A stretch of 64,000 nt of DNA from Alistipes finegoldii DSM 17242 (GTDB lineage: Bacteria > Bacteroidota > Bacteroidia > Bacteroidales > Rikenellaceae): contig NC_018011.1 in assembly GCF_000265365.1 (NCBI RefSeq), forward strand, positions 1,674,001 through 1,738,000, written 5' to 3'. The notes under the pieces are model-generated. The model worked only from the letters and a program-made list of their open reading frames with translations. It was not told where the DNA came from and ran no database searches. The position numbers were made by a program, and so were the translations under genes. This document shows positions 16,312 to 25,394 of the stretch, in pieces; position 1 is the stretch's first letter, and each line of letters starts with the position of its first letter.

Positions 16312-16342
16312 AATTGCTTTTTAACTCTTTAAATCGTTGGGA

Positions 16343-17101
16343 TTATTTCTTGCTGTATGCCGTCAGGATATCCATCAGCGTGATGGACGAATCCTCCATA
16401 TCGTTCACGAGCGAATCGATCTTCGAAACGATATAGTTGTAGAACAGCTGAAGAATAACCGCAGCGATAAGACCCATGAGGGTGGTCAGAAGGGCGACCT
16501 TGATACCGCCTGCAACGAGGGTCGGGCTGATATCGCCGGCAGCCTGAATGGCGTCGAACGCCGCGATCATGCCGACAACGGTACCCATGAAGCCCAACAT
16601 CGGCGACAGAGCGATGAACAGACCGATCCACGAAAGACCCGACTCCATCTGGCCGGTCTGAACCGAACCGTAGGAAACGACAGCCTTCTCGACCGAATCC
16701 AGACCCTGATCGTAGCGGTCGAGACCCTGATAGTAGATCGAAGCGATAGGACCGCGGGTGTTGCGGCAAACTTCTTTGGCAGCTTCGATGCCGCCGTTCT
16801 TCAGTGCGTCCTCAACGGCAGCGATGAGCTTCTTCGAGTTGATCGTTGCCAGCGACAGGTAGAGGATACGCTCGATAGCGACAGCCAGACCGATCACCAA
16901 GCAGAGAAGAACCGGGAGCATCCATTCCCAACCGCCTTCGAGGAATTTCTGCATCATGATGTGGTGCATGCTGTCGCCTGCGAGTGCGGTTTCGGCAGCG
17001 ACTGCAGTCTCTTCGGCAGCGGCAGCGGCTTCCTGCGCGAAAGCGTTAACAGTACCCAGTGCGAACAGGGCCACTGACAGAATCAAAAAAAGTTTTTTCA
17101 T
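16343..17101 (-). CDS. exbB: MotA/TolQ/ExbB proton channel family protein
   Basis: 252 residues with an N-terminal signal or membrane segment (to about residue 22, VNAFAQEAAA). Three membrane helices follow: about 50-72 (WEWMLPVLLCLVIGLAVAIE), 150-172 (SWIGLFIALSPMLGFMGTVVGM) and 195-217 (VALLTTLMGLIAAVILQLF). The GTVVGM and Thr-rich motifs are those of the ExbB/TolQ core. First gene of a four-gene operon. A signal-peptide-like extension before the first helix is normal in Bacteroidetes ExbB. Confidence 0.94.
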   Translation of the reverse strand: MKKLFLILSVALFALGTVNAFAQEAAAAAEETAVAAETALAGDSMHHIMMQKFLEGGWEWMLPVLLCLVIGLAVAIERILYLSLATINSKKLIAAVEDALKNGGIEAAKEVCRNTRGPIASIYYQGLDRYDQGLDSVEKAVVSYGSVQTGQMESGLSWIGLFIALSPMLGFMGTVVGMIAAFDAIQAAGDISPTLVAGGIKVALLTTLMGLIAAVILQLFYNYIVSKIDSLVNDMEDSSITLMDILTAYSKK

Positions 17102-17463
17102 AGTTGTGTTGGATAAAATTAAATTTGATTAGTTGTTTATTTGTTTGTGTCTTTTTTGGTTTATTCCATATCTCGGTTTCCCGACTTCTTCAATTTCTTA
17201 TTTTTCCCTAAAAAAATCCTAAAAAAATCTTTTTTTTCACGCTTCCGGAATTTATCCGGCGTTTTTTGGTCGCTGTCCGCATATTTTCCGTACCGGTTTC
17301 ACGCAGGCAGCCGAATCCCGAATCTTTCATTCTGAACTCATGCAATTTCCTGCCGATCAACTTGTTGCGATGTTCGCATCTTTCCGTCCGCCGTCACCGG
17401 GGGCCTTCTAAGGATACATTAGCAGTGCGAAATATAGAAAAAAAAATCGTTCCGTGCAATGGC
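17102..17463. other. AT-rich divergent or leader region of exbB
   Basis: No gene. The first 120 nt upstream of exbB are very AT-rich with A and T runs and must contain its promoter, but I find no clean TAnnTTTG. A T9 run on the minus strand just after the ansA stop might help end that transcript, without a clear hairpin. Confidence 0.45.
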
Positions 17464-18492
17464 TTAGGCCGTAAATTCTCCGCGCAGGGGGCGGCGCAGC
17501 AGCGCGCGCGTCCGGTCGTCCGGCAGGTCGAGTCCCAGCACGTACATCAGTTTGGTCACGGCGGCTTCGGTGGTCATGTCGTGGCCGCACAGGACGCCGA
17601 TTTCCTGCAGGCGAAGCCCCGTTTCGTAAAGTTCCATCGAGACTTTGCCGCCGCCGCACTGCGTGATGTTGAGAATGATGATCCCGCGGCCGATCGCCTC
17701 CTTCAGTACGCGGATGAACCACTCGTTGGTCGGGGCGTTGCCCGCGCCGAAGGTTTCGAGCACCACGGCTCTCAGTCCGGGCGCCGAGAGCATGGCCCGG
17801 AGGATGTTTTCGCCCAGTCCCGGAAAGAGTTTGACCACCTCGATTCCGTCGGCCAGCCGCGTGGCGATGCGCAGCTGGGGCGAAACCTCCGTCGGATGCA
17901 GGATGGCCGGGAGGTTGTAGGCGATGTTGACCCCGACCTCCGCCAGCGGCGGATAATTGTAGGAGCGGAAGGCGCTCAGCGCTTCGGCGCTGCGCTTGGT
18001 GGTGCGGTTGGCGCGGAACAGCCGGTTCTGGAAATAGAGCGACACTTCGGGCACTTCGGGGCGTCCGCCGATGTGCGCGCCCGCGATTTCGATGGCCGTG
18101 ATGAGGTTCTCGCGGCCGTCGGTCCGCAGTACGCCGATCGGAATCTGGCTTCCGGTGAAGACGACCGGCTTTGCGAGGTTTTCGAGCATGAAACTCATGG
18201 CCGACGCGGTATACGACATGGTGTCGGTGCCGTGCAGCACGACGAATCCGTCGTAGCGCGCGTAGTTGTCGCGGATCAGTTCGGCAAGTGCGGCCCAGTT
18301 GGCGGGCGTGACGTTCGACGAGTCGATCACGGGGTCCATCGTCAGTACGTCGATGTCCACGTTGAGCCGCTTGAGCGACGGGAATTCGTCGTATATGGCG
18401 CTGAAGTCGAACGGCACCAAGGCTCCGGTTTCGGCGTCGTTCTTCATGCCGATCGTGCCGCCCGTGTAGATAATCAGGATAGAGGATTTCAT
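17464..18492 (-). CDS. ansA: Type I (cytosolic) L-asparaginase
   Basis: 342 residues. Hydrolyses asparagine to aspartate and ammonia. Active-site signatures: IYTGGTIGMKND with the first catalytic Thr, and VVLHGTDTMSYTASAMSF with the second Thr-Asp pair and its Lys partner later (LAKPVVFTGSQIPIG). There is no signal peptide, which fits the low-affinity cytosolic type. Third gene of a dprA-tatD-ansA group, 19 nt after tatD. Confidence 0.95.
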   Translation of the reverse strand: MKSSILIIYTGGTIGMKNDAETGALVPFDFSAIYDEFPSLKRLNVDIDVLTMDPVIDSSNVTPANWAALAELIRDNYARYDGFVVLHGTDTMSYTASAMSFMLENLAKPVVFTGSQIPIGVLRTDGRENLITAIEIAGAHIGGRPEVPEVSLYFQNRLFRANRTTKRSAEALSAFRSYNYPPLAEVGVNIAYNLPAILHPTEVSPQLRIATRLADGIEVVKLFPGLGENILRAMLSAPGLRAVVLETFGAGNAPTNEWFIRVLKEAIGRGIIILNITQCGGGKVSMELYETGLRLQEIGVLCGHDMTTEAAVTKLMYVLGLDLPDDRTRALLRRPLRGEFTA

Positions 18493-18511
18493 CGTGTATG
18501 CTTGTGTTTTT

Positions 18512-19300
18512 TTATTTTCCGAAAATGCGTTCGGCGTTGGCCGTCGTCGCTTCGGCCGTCTCGCCGGGCGTCAGTCCTTTCAGCTCCGCGACTTTTTCGC
18601 AGACGTACCGCACATAGGCCGATTCGTTGCGTTCGCCGCGGTGGGGTGCGGGCGTCAGGTAGGGACAGTCGGTTTCGAGGACGATGTCGCGCAGCTCCAT
18701 CTCCCGCACCGCGTCGGCCAGCTTGCTCTTTTTGAACGTCACCACCCCGCCGATGCCGAAGACGAAGTCGCCGTACTCCTTCAGTTCCCGGTAGGTGTCG
18801 GCCGTGTCCGAAAAGGCGTGGAAAACGCCCCGGACGCCTCTGCCCTTGTATTCGCGCATCAGCTCCACGGTTTCGGGCCATGCGTCGCGCGTGTGGACCG
18901 CGATCGGAAGACCGTACTCCAGCGACAGGTCGATCTGGCGGCGGAAGGCTTCGAGCTGTTCGGCCCTGAAATCACGGCTCCAGTAGAGGTCCAGCCCGAT
19001 TTCGCCCACGGCGCAGAAGCGGATCCCTGCGGGCGGCGTTTCGAGATAACGCTCTACGAGCGCCAGCTCCTCGCGCCAGCGTGGATTGTCGTTCACCGAC
19101 GTCGGGTGCAGGCCCATCATCGGGGCGCACCGCTCCGGATGGCTGCGGCACAACCCGAACAGCCGTTCATGGCTTTCGGAGTCGATCGCCGGGAGCAGCG
19201 CTCTCTCCACTCCGGCGTCGGCCGCACGTGCGAGGGCCTCCTCGCGGTCCGCGTCGAATTCGGGGGCGTACAGATGCGAATGTGTATCGGTAAGTCTCAT
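18512..19300 (-). CDS. tatD: TatD family metal-dependent DNase
   Basis: 262 residues, a TIM-barrel amidohydrolase-like nuclease. Metal ligands are visible: DTHSHLY (HxH) at the N-terminus, the Glu in AVGEIGLDLYW, the two His residues in PIAVHTRDAW and VFHAFSD, and the Asp in VLETDCPYLTP. The ATG overlaps the dprA stop as ATGA, which sets the start. Works in DNA repair or turnover. Confidence 0.95.
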   Translation of the reverse strand: MRLTDTHSHLYAPEFDADREEALARAADAGVERALLPAIDSESHERLFGLCRSHPERCAPMMGLHPTSVNDNPRWREELALVERYLETPPAGIRFCAVGEIGLDLYWSRDFRAEQLEAFRRQIDLSLEYGLPIAVHTRDAWPETVELMREYKGRGVRGVFHAFSDTADTYRELKEYGDFVFGIGGVVTFKKSKLADAVREMELRDIVLETDCPYLTPAPHRGERNESAYVRYVCEKVAELKGLTPGETAEATTANAERIFGK

Positions 19301-20400
19301 ATCAGTTTCATGTATCTGTTGCCGGGCAGCTGGCGTACGGCGCCTGCCAGTTCCAGCCCCACGAGCAGCGTCGCCAGCTCGCCGGGATCGAGTCCGCTCA
19401 GTTCTGAAAGCGTTTCGTGCGACAGCGGATCGTCCGTGCGGAAACAACCCAGCAGTCCCGTTTCGTCGGGCGTGAGCTGCGGTGTGGCGGGTTTCGGCCG
19501 GAGCGTCGCCGGTTCCGCGCCGAGATCCCACATCAATTCGCGGACAATGTCGTCGGCCGTCAGCACCAGCTGCGCTTTACGGTTGCGGATCAGGTGGTTG
19601 GTCCCTGCCGACATGCGGTCCGTGGCGCGGCCCGGCACGGCCATCACCGAACGGTCGTAATCGTCGGCGCAGTGCGCCGTGACGAGCGATCCGCCGCTGT
19701 CAGGCGATTCGACGACGATACATCCGGCGCTAAGCCCGGCGATGATGCGGTTGCGGGCGATATAAGCCGTGCCGTTCTGCCGGGTCTGCGAATGAAGTTC
19801 CGTGACCAGTGCGCCGCCGTGATCGAGGATGTCGCGGGCTACGGCCGTATGCTGCGCCGGCGTCACTTCCGGCAGCGGGTTGGCCAGCACGGCGACGGTC
19901 GGCACTCCCGCCGCCAATGCCGCGCGGTGCGCCGCGACGTCGATCCCGAAAGCCAGTCCGCTGACGATGCAGAGTCCCGGCACCTGCGCCGCGAGTCCCT
20001 CCACGAGCCGGTTGCACATGGTCTGTCCGTAGGGCGTCGCATTGCGCGTGCCGACCATCGACAGACAGCGTGCCGAAAGGGCTGCCGTATCACCTTTTAT
20101 GTATAGGACATGGGGATAGTCGGGGATTTCCCGCAGGAGCGGCGGGTATTCCGGATCGGTCGAGGCGATGGCCGCGATTCCGTTGCGGCGGCAATGCTCC
20201 AGCTCCTTTTCCGCGGCGGCGAATCCTCTGCGGCGGACGATTTCGCGGGCGATCTCTTCGCGCAGGCCCGCTTCGCCCGCCAGTTCGTCCGGAGCCGCGG
20301 CGAAAATGTCCCGTGCGCTGCCGAACACTCCGAGCAGATGCACGGCGCCCTTCACCCCGATACCCGGAGTCATCTGAAGGGCGATATCCTCGATTGTCAT
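19297..20400 (-). CDS. dprA: DNA-processing protein DprA
   Basis: 367 residues. Loads RecA onto incoming single-stranded DNA during transformation. The N-terminal SAM/HhH-like part (about 1-75) is followed by the Rossmann-type DNA-binding core (about 85-290), with SMVGTRNATPYGQTMC, SGLAFGIDVAAHRAAL and GSLVTAHCADDYDR. A winged-helix C-terminal domain is at about 310-367 (LSHETLSELSGLDPGELATLL). Presence of dprA alone does not show that the organism is naturally competent. Confidence 0.96.
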   Translation of the reverse strand: MTIEDIALQMTPGIGVKGAVHLLGVFGSARDIFAAAPDELAGEAGLREEIAREIVRRRGFAAAEKELEHCRRNGIAAIASTDPEYPPLLREIPDYPHVLYIKGDTAALSARCLSMVGTRNATPYGQTMCNRLVEGLAAQVPGLCIVSGLAFGIDVAAHRAALAAGVPTVAVLANPLPEVTPAQHTAVARDILDHGGALVTELHSQTRQNGTAYIARNRIIAGLSAGCIVVESPDSGGSLVTAHCADDYDRSVMAVPGRATDRMSAGTNHLIRNRKAQLVLTADDIVRELMWDLGAEPATLRPKPATPQLTPDETGLLGCFRTDDPLSHETLSELSGLDPGELATLLVGLELAGAVRQLPGNRYMKLI

Positions 20401-20426
20401 AGCCGCAAAAGTCGTTTAACGTGTCG

Positions 20427-20458
20427 TAAAAGTAAATATTTTTGGGAAATAACGCAAA
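20427..20458 (-). promoter_or_regulatory. Promoter of the dprA-tatD-ansA operon
   Basis: TTTG (20458-20455), 20 nt, TACTTTTA (20434-20427), one mismatch to TAnnTTTG. The start would fall about 20 nt before the dprA ATG. It lies back-to-back with the tRNA-Cys promoter. Confidence 0.6.
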
Positions 20459-20471
20459 GTTGAGCCGAAGT

Positions 20472-20502
20472 TTTGCAGATTTTAGAAATGTTTGTATATT
20501 TG
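20472..20502 (+). promoter_or_regulatory. Promoter of the tRNA-Cys transcript
   Basis: TTTG (20472-20475), 19 nt, TATATTTG (20495-20502), a perfect fit to the Bacteroidetes consensus. The next gene on this strand is tRNA-Cys, about 120 nt on. Confidence 0.8.
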
Positions 20503-20508
20503 CACTCC

Positions 20509-20623
20509 GATACGCCTGAGCGTAACCCGGAAAACACCTGAGACGGTGGAGCCGGGGGCTGAATGAAATCAGCGGCCGCGGCCCGAACAGCGGTTTGCGC
20601 AGGACGGATCGGAAACGAAAAAT
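20509..20623 (+). ncRNA. Structured 5' leader of the tRNA-Cys transcript or separate small RNA
   Basis: About 115 nt lie between the predicted start and the tRNA. They contain small GC-rich hairpins (CGC CTGA GCG; CACC TGAGAC GGTG; GCTGA ATGAAA TCAGC inside a GCCG/CGGC pairing) and no open frame of note. A tRNA precursor does not need so long a leader. It does not match the riboswitch cores I checked (TPP, cobalamin). Whether it is stable after RNase P cleavage is unknown. Confidence 0.4.
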
Positions 20624-20694
20624 GGTCTGATGGCCGAGTGGCTAGGCAAAGGTCTGCAAAACCTTGTACAGCGGTTCGAATCCGCTTCAGACCT
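20624..20694 (+). tRNA. tRNA-Cys (GCA)
   Basis: The acceptor stem GGTCTGA pairs with TCAGACC, the discriminator is T as expected for Cys, the anticodon loop is CTGCAAA with anticodon GCA, and the T-arm is GCGGTTCGAATCCGC. The 3' CCA is not encoded. A hairpin terminator follows directly. Confidence 0.95.
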
Positions 20695-20698
20695 CACC

Positions 20699-20737
20699 AA
20701 AACACCGTTGTAGATTACTACAACGGTGTTTTATTTT
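20699..20737 (+). terminator. Terminator after tRNA-Cys
   Basis: A perfect 15-bp stem (AAAACACCGTTGTAG, loop ATTA) is followed by ATTTTT. It directly follows the tRNA. Confidence 0.9.
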
Positions 20738-21011
20738 TAGCTTGTCATACATCTTCTGACATTCGCATTATCCGAGTCTTAATTGAAGCCGTCGCGGAGA
20801 TGCATTCATGTATAAATAACTATCGCAATCTGATTCATTCAATTCTAATTTTGGGCTAGTTCTGATTTTGTATAATTTAATTCATTTATATGCATTTTAA
20901 CCATTTGGCGCAATAAAGTTGGTTTATCGGCGGAATTCATCCGGGCGTTGGGAAATCATGCACGCGCATTGGTCTTTCGTGTCGCCTGAGTAGTGAACGG
21001 GATGCTATGTG
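20738..21011. other. AT-rich spacer between tRNA-Cys and tex
   Basis: No gene or repeat is visible. The stretch is much lower in GC than its surroundings and borders a tRNA, a common place for old integrations. I see no copy of the tRNA 3' end and no integrase remnant. Confidence 0.5.
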
Positions 21012-21047
21012 AAAATCGGCGTTCGGAATTACCCGGACGCCGATTTT
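21012..21047. terminator. Terminator after tex
   Basis: AAAATCGGCGT pairs with ACGCCGATTTT around a 14-nt loop that can extend the stem. It lies just after the tex stop, with four Ts on the minus strand. Confidence 0.75.
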
Positions 21048-21048
21048 G

Positions 21049-23166
21049 TCAGCCGTTCTTGCGCATCGACAGTGCAATGCGGTTGCGGACCGTGTCGATG
21101 CCCGTCACGCGGACTTCGACGTGCTGTCCCAAATGGACGACATCGGCCGGCGATGCGACGTAGCGGTCGGCCAGCTGCGAGATATGCACCAGCCCGTCCT
21201 GCTTGATGCCGATATCGACGAACGCGCCGAAGGCCGTGATGTTGGTGACGATGCCGGGCAGCGTCATGCCTTCGCGCAGGTCGGCGACCGAGTGCACGTC
21301 GGGGTCGAACGAGAATGCCTGCAACTGTTCGCGCGGGTCGAGACCCCGCTTGTCGAGCGCTTCGAGAATGTCCGTCACGGTCGGCAGCCCCACCTCGGCG
21401 TCCACGTATCTTTCGGGTTTTATGCCTTTGCGCAGCTCCTTGTCCGCCAGCAGTTGCTCGACCGTCACGCCCGCGTCGGCGGCCATCCGCTCCACGATAT
21501 GATACGACTCCGGGTGCACGGCGCTGTTGTCGAGCGGATTCCTGCCGCCTACCACGCGCAGGAATCCCGCCGCCTGCTCGTAGGCTTTGGCGCCCAGACG
21601 CGGCACTTTCAGCAGGCTTTTCCGGTCTTTGAAATCGCCGTTCGCGGCGCGGTATGCGACGATGTTTTCGGCCAGCGCAAGCCCCAGACCGGATATGTAG
21701 GTCAGAATATGCTTCGATGCGGTGTTGATGTTCACGCCGACCTTGTTCACGCAGCTCTCGACCACCGTGACCAGTCTGGCCCTGAGCTTGGACTGATCGA
21801 CGCTGTGCTGGTATTGTCCCACGCCGATCGACTTTGGGTCGATCTTCACCAGCTCCGACAGCGGGTCCATCAGCCTGCGGCCGATGCTGACTGCGCCGCG
21901 AACGGTCACGTCGTGATCGGGGAACTCTTCGCGGGCCGCGGCCGACGCCGAGTAGACCGATGCGCCGTCCTCGCTCACCATGAACACCCCGACGCCCTCC
22001 AGCCCCAGTCCGCGGACCAGCTGTTCGGTCTCGCGCCCTGCCGTGCCGTCGCCTATGGCGAAGGCTTCGGCCTTGTACCGGGCCGCCAGCGACCGCAGCG
22101 TTTCGGCGGCTTCGGCGTAACGGTTCTGCGGCGGATGGGGATAGACGGTGGTGTTGTGCAGCAGGTTGCCCTGCGAATCGAGCGCCACGACTTTGCAGCC
22201 CGTGCGGAATCCGGGGTCGACGGCGATGATGCGCTTCTGTCCGAGCGGCGCCGAGAGCAGCAGCTGCCGCAGGTTTTCGGCGAATACCCGGATCGCTTCG
22301 TCGTCGGCCTTCTCCTTGGCCGCCGCCAGCAGTTCGGTCTCGATCGAGGGCCGTATCAGACGTTTGAACGAGTCCGCGACGGCAGCTTCCATCCATTCGC
22401 GCGTCGCCGAGCCGTGGCGTACGAACTGGCGGCAAAGCCCTTCCGTAATGCGGTCGGCGTCCATCTCCACCGAGATCTTCAGGACTCCTTCGTCCATGCC
22501 GCGGCGCATGGCCAGAAAGCGGTGCGATGAAACGGTGCGCAGCGGCGACGTCGCATCGAAGTAGTCCGAATATTTGACCCCTTCCTGCTCCTTGCCTTTC
22601 ACGAGCCGGGAGTGAACTGCGCCTTCGCGGGCCGCCGTGCGGCGTACGCTGTTGCGGGCGCGCTCGTCCTCCGACACCCGCTCGGCGATGATGTCGCACG
22701 CCCCGGCTATCGCCTCCTCCGGAGTCGGTACGTCGGCCGTGACGAAACGCTGCGCCTGCCGTGCGATGTCGTGCGAATTTTGCGCCATGATGCTGTTTGC
22801 CAGCGGCTCCAGCCCGCGTTCGCGCGCTACGGTCGCCCGTGTCCGCCGCTTGGGCTTGTAAGGCAGGTAAATATCCTCCAGCTCTACGGCTTCCCAGCAC
22901 GCTTCGATGCGTTTGCGAAGTTCGTCGGTCAGTTTGCCCTGCTCCCCGATCGTCGAGAGGACGGTCTGTTTGCGTGCTTCGAGTTCGGTGAGTTTGTCCA
23001 GCTGCTCCTTGACGGCCCCGACCTGCAGTTCGTCGAGCGAACCGGTCGCCTCCTTGCGGTAGCGGCTGATAAAGGGTATCGTCGCGCCGTCGCGCAGCAG
23101 GCGTACCGTGCCCTGCACCTGCCGGAGGGCGATTCCGAGTCTTTGTGCTATGATTTGTTCGGTCAT
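21049..23166 (-). CDS. tex: Tex family RNA-binding transcriptional accessory protein
   Basis: 705 residues. The Tex N-terminal domain (QIIAQRLGIALRQVQGTVRLL, ATIPFISRYRKEATGSLDE) is followed by a YqgF/RuvC-like fold (AVDPGFRTGCKVVALD) and HhH repeats (VNINTASKHILTYISGLG). The C-terminal S1 domain is GIVTNITAFGAFVDIGIKQD. It is a nucleic-acid-binding factor linked to transcription and stress tolerance in other bacteria. The start at MTEQII is confirmed by a TATCTTTG element about 20 nt upstream and by homologue length. Confidence 0.96.
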   Translation of the reverse strand: MTEQIIAQRLGIALRQVQGTVRLLRDGATIPFISRYRKEATGSLDELQVGAVKEQLDKLTELEARKQTVLSTIGEQGKLTDELRKRIEACWEAVELEDIYLPYKPKRRTRATVARERGLEPLANSIMAQNSHDIARQAQRFVTADVPTPEEAIAGACDIIAERVSEDERARNSVRRTAAREGAVHSRLVKGKEQEGVKYSDYFDATSPLRTVSSHRFLAMRRGMDEGVLKISVEMDADRITEGLCRQFVRHGSATREWMEAAVADSFKRLIRPSIETELLAAAKEKADDEAIRVFAENLRQLLLSAPLGQKRIIAVDPGFRTGCKVVALDSQGNLLHNTTVYPHPPQNRYAEAAETLRSLAARYKAEAFAIGDGTAGRETEQLVRGLGLEGVGVFMVSEDGASVYSASAAAREEFPDHDVTVRGAVSIGRRLMDPLSELVKIDPKSIGVGQYQHSVDQSKLRARLVTVVESCVNKVGVNINTASKHILTYISGLGLALAENIVAYRAANGDFKDRKSLLKVPRLGAKAYEQAAGFLRVVGGRNPLDNSAVHPESYHIVERMAADAGVTVEQLLADKELRKGIKPERYVDAEVGLPTVTDILEALDKRGLDPREQLQAFSFDPDVHSVADLREGMTLPGIVTNITAFGAFVDIGIKQDGLVHISQLADRYVASPADVVHLGQHVEVRVTGIDTVRNRIALSMRKNG

Positions 23167-23186
23167 TGTCGGTGTGTGTCGATCGG

Positions 23187-23194
23187 CAAAGATA
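23187..23194 (-). promoter_or_regulatory. -7 element TATCTTTG for tex
   Basis: Matches TAnnTTTG 20 nt before the ATG. No -33 TTTG is present. Confidence 0.5.
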
Positions 23195-23270
23195 GGAAAT
23201 TGTCGCGATTTCGGAAGCCGGAACCGCCGCCGGATTCGCTTTTTCGCCCGCTCCTCCCCCGGAATGCGGA

Positions 23271-24419
23271 TCAGTACCCGAACTTCGCGGCCGCCAGCTG
23301 CATGCGGCCGACGATATCGACTCCGAAGGGACAGTTGCTCTGGCAGCGGCCGCAGGCGATGCACTCCGAAGCGTGGTGCGCCAGCAGGTTGTAATGTTCG
23401 CGCACGGTTTCGGGCACTTCGTCCTGCGCCAGCGTCAGATTGTAGTATTTGTTCACGCTTGCGATGTCGATCCCCGCCGTGCAGGGGGCGCAGTGGCCGC
23501 AGTACATGCAGTGTCCTTCCCACGAGAACCGGCCGAGTCCTGTCAGCGCCTGCGTGTAGTCGCGCTGGGCGGCTGTCGCCGTACACCATGCGAGCGCCGC
23601 CTCGATTTCGGTCCGGCTGCGGCATCCGGCCATCACGGCCGCCACGCCGGGGCGCGTCAGGGCGTATTCGATGCACTGCACCGGTGTCATCGGCTTCCCG
23701 AACGGCGAGTTGGTCCCGCTCAGCAGGTCCCCGCCGCCGTACGCCTTCATCACGTCGATCGCCACGCCTTCGCGTTCGCAGAATTCGTAGAGCCGCTGGC
23801 GTTCGGGGTCGATGTTGTGCAGCTCCTGCGCATAGCTTTCGTCGGCCCAGAGCGTGTCCACGTCGTCGCTCGGCGGCAGCAGGTCGTAACAGGGGTTGAG
23901 CGAGAACATCAGCACGTCGATCAGTCCGGTTCCCGCGGCCTGCCGCGCTACGGCGGGGTTGTGGCTGCTGATGCCGATATGGCGCAGGCGCCCCTCCGAC
24001 CGGAGCCGCAGTGCCAGTTGCAGGATCGGCCCGTCCAATACCTTCCGCAGGTCGTCCTCGGCATCGACGTAGTGGATCATGCCTATATCGACGTAATCCG
24101 TCCCCAGCCGCGCGAGCAGGTCGTCGAATGCGGCCTGCGCCTTCTCCGGATCGCGCGTGCGGAGATACTGCCCCTCTTCCCACACCGAGCAGAGGTGCCC
24201 CTGTATGACGAACCCTTCGCGCCGCCCGGCCAGTGCCGCGCCGATGCTGCTGCGCAGTTCGGGGTTCGAAGCGTAGAGGTCGAGGAAGTTGATCCCGTTT
24301 TCGATTGCGAAGTCGAAGTCTGCCCGCACCTCTTCCTCCGGCCGGTTCATAAATCCCTCGCAGCCCAGCGCCACGGCGCTGACGCGCAGTCCCGTGCGGC
24401 CCAGTGTCCTGTACTCCAT
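23271..24419 (-). CDS. Aldo/keto reductase with C-terminal ferredoxin-like 4Fe-4S domain
   Basis: 382 residues. The AKR barrel covers about 1-280 (MEYRTLGRTGLRVSAVALGCEGF, INFLDLYASNPELRSS, IGMIHYVDAEDD). The last 100 residues hold CMYCGHCAPC and CIACGRCQSNCPFGVD, which give Cys ligands for iron-sulfur clusters. These proteins occur widely in anaerobes; their electron acceptors and substrates are mostly unknown. Starts 1 nt after the DUF362 gene, with which it is surely co-transcribed. Confidence 0.9.
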   Translation of the reverse strand: MEYRTLGRTGLRVSAVALGCEGFMNRPEEEVRADFDFAIENGINFLDLYASNPELRSSIGAALAGRREGFVIQGHLCSVWEEGQYLRTRDPEKAQAAFDDLLARLGTDYVDIGMIHYVDAEDDLRKVLDGPILQLALRLRSEGRLRHIGISSHNPAVARQAAGTGLIDVLMFSLNPCYDLLPPSDDVDTLWADESYAQELHNIDPERQRLYEFCEREGVAIDVMKAYGGGDLLSGTNSPFGKPMTPVQCIEYALTRPGVAAVMAGCRSRTEIEAALAWCTATAAQRDYTQALTGLGRFSWEGHCMYCGHCAPCTAGIDIASVNKYYNLTLAQDEVPETVREHYNLLAHHASECIACGRCQSNCPFGVDIVGRMQLAAAKFGY

Positions 24420-24420
24420 G

Positions 24421-25383
24421 CTATTTCAGTTCCACGAGTCGGTACTGCTGCGAACCCAGCCCTATGGCTTCGGCGTGTTCGAGCGTGTGAATGCCGTGGC
24501 GCGACTCCATGCGCTCGATCAGGTGCGATTTCCCCGGATCGGGCGATGCGTATACCATGTCGACGCACGCCTTGTCCAGCGCTACGGGATCGAGCGAGGC
24601 GAGGATGCCGATGTCGCCCATCTTCGGCTCTTCGGGATGCGCGTCGCAGTCGCAGTCCACCGAGAGGTTGTTCATCACGCTGATGTAGAGAATCCTGTCG
24701 CCGCAGTGGTCGGCGACCGACTTGGCCGACTCGGCCATCGACTCCAGAAAGTCGTCCTGCGCCGGGAGGTCGCTCCACATTTCGGCGGCGTTTTTGGTCT
24801 TGCCCGCCGAGTGTATCCACGCTTTCCCGGCCGACGATGCGATGCCGATCGAGATGTTCTTGACCGCACCGCCGAAGCCGCCCATCGCATGCCCCTTGAA
24901 GTGCGACAGCACCACCGTGAAGTCGTAGCGGGGGTAGTGCGAGCCGACGAAGTTCTCTTTCAGGTGTCTTCCGCCTTTCACCGGCAGGCTCACCTCTCCG
25001 TCGGCGTCCATGATGTCCACCGGGGCGATGGCCGTGAAACCGTGGTCGGCGGCGGCCTTCAGGTGCGCTTCCGTGTGTGCGCGTCCGCCGCCGTAGGCGG
25101 TGTTGCACTCGACGATCGTGCCGCCGACTTTGGTCACGATCTCCTTTATCAGCTCCGGTTTGAGGTAATTGTGCCCGTCCGGTTCGCCCGTCGAGAGCTT
25201 GACGGCGACCTTTCCCGTCGCGGGACGTTCCTGCGCTTCGTAGATGCGCACCATGTTTCGGGGTGTGATCTCGCGGATGAAGTATACTTCGGGGGCTTCG
25301 GTCTTTTCGCCGCCCTGAGCCGATCCGCAAGCCGTCAAAGGCAGGACCGACAGCAGTATGATCACATACATTCTATTGATCAT
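24421..25383 (-). CDS. DUF362 domain lipoprotein
   Basis: 320 residues. Begins with a lipoprotein signal (VIILLSVLPLTAC, Cys near residue 19) and then a DUF362 domain (GKVAVKLSTGEPDGHNYLKPELIKEIV, VVLSHFKGHAMGGFGGAVKNISIG). A CDCDAH stretch near residue 225 might coordinate metal or a cluster, but the usual C-terminal ferredoxin domain of longer DUF362 proteins is absent. DUF362 proteins are suspected redox factors. Sits directly between the S-component and the iron-sulfur reductase. The second Met of the signal could also be the start. Confidence 0.88.
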   Translation of the reverse strand: MINRMYVIILLSVLPLTACGSAQGGEKTEAPEVYFIREITPRNMVRIYEAQERPATGKVAVKLSTGEPDGHNYLKPELIKEIVTKVGGTIVECNTAYGGGRAHTEAHLKAAADHGFTAIAPVDIMDADGEVSLPVKGGRHLKENFVGSHYPRYDFTVVLSHFKGHAMGGFGGAVKNISIGIASSAGKAWIHSAGKTKNAAEMWSDLPAQDDFLESMAESAKSVADHCGDRILYISVMNNLSVDCDCDAHPEEPKMGDIGILASLDPVALDKACVDMVYASPDPGKSHLIERMESRHGIHTLEHAEAIGLGSQQYRLVELK

Positions 25384-25394
25384 GTCGATTGGAT

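Noticed and set aside
20509..20623. Known riboswitch (TPP, cobalamin) ahead of tRNA-Cys
   Set aside because: The conserved cores are missing, and there is no regulated gene behind it.
20624..21048. Integration site with att duplication at tRNA-Cys
   Set aside because: The AT-rich spacer holds no copy of the tRNA 3' end, and no integrase is nearby.
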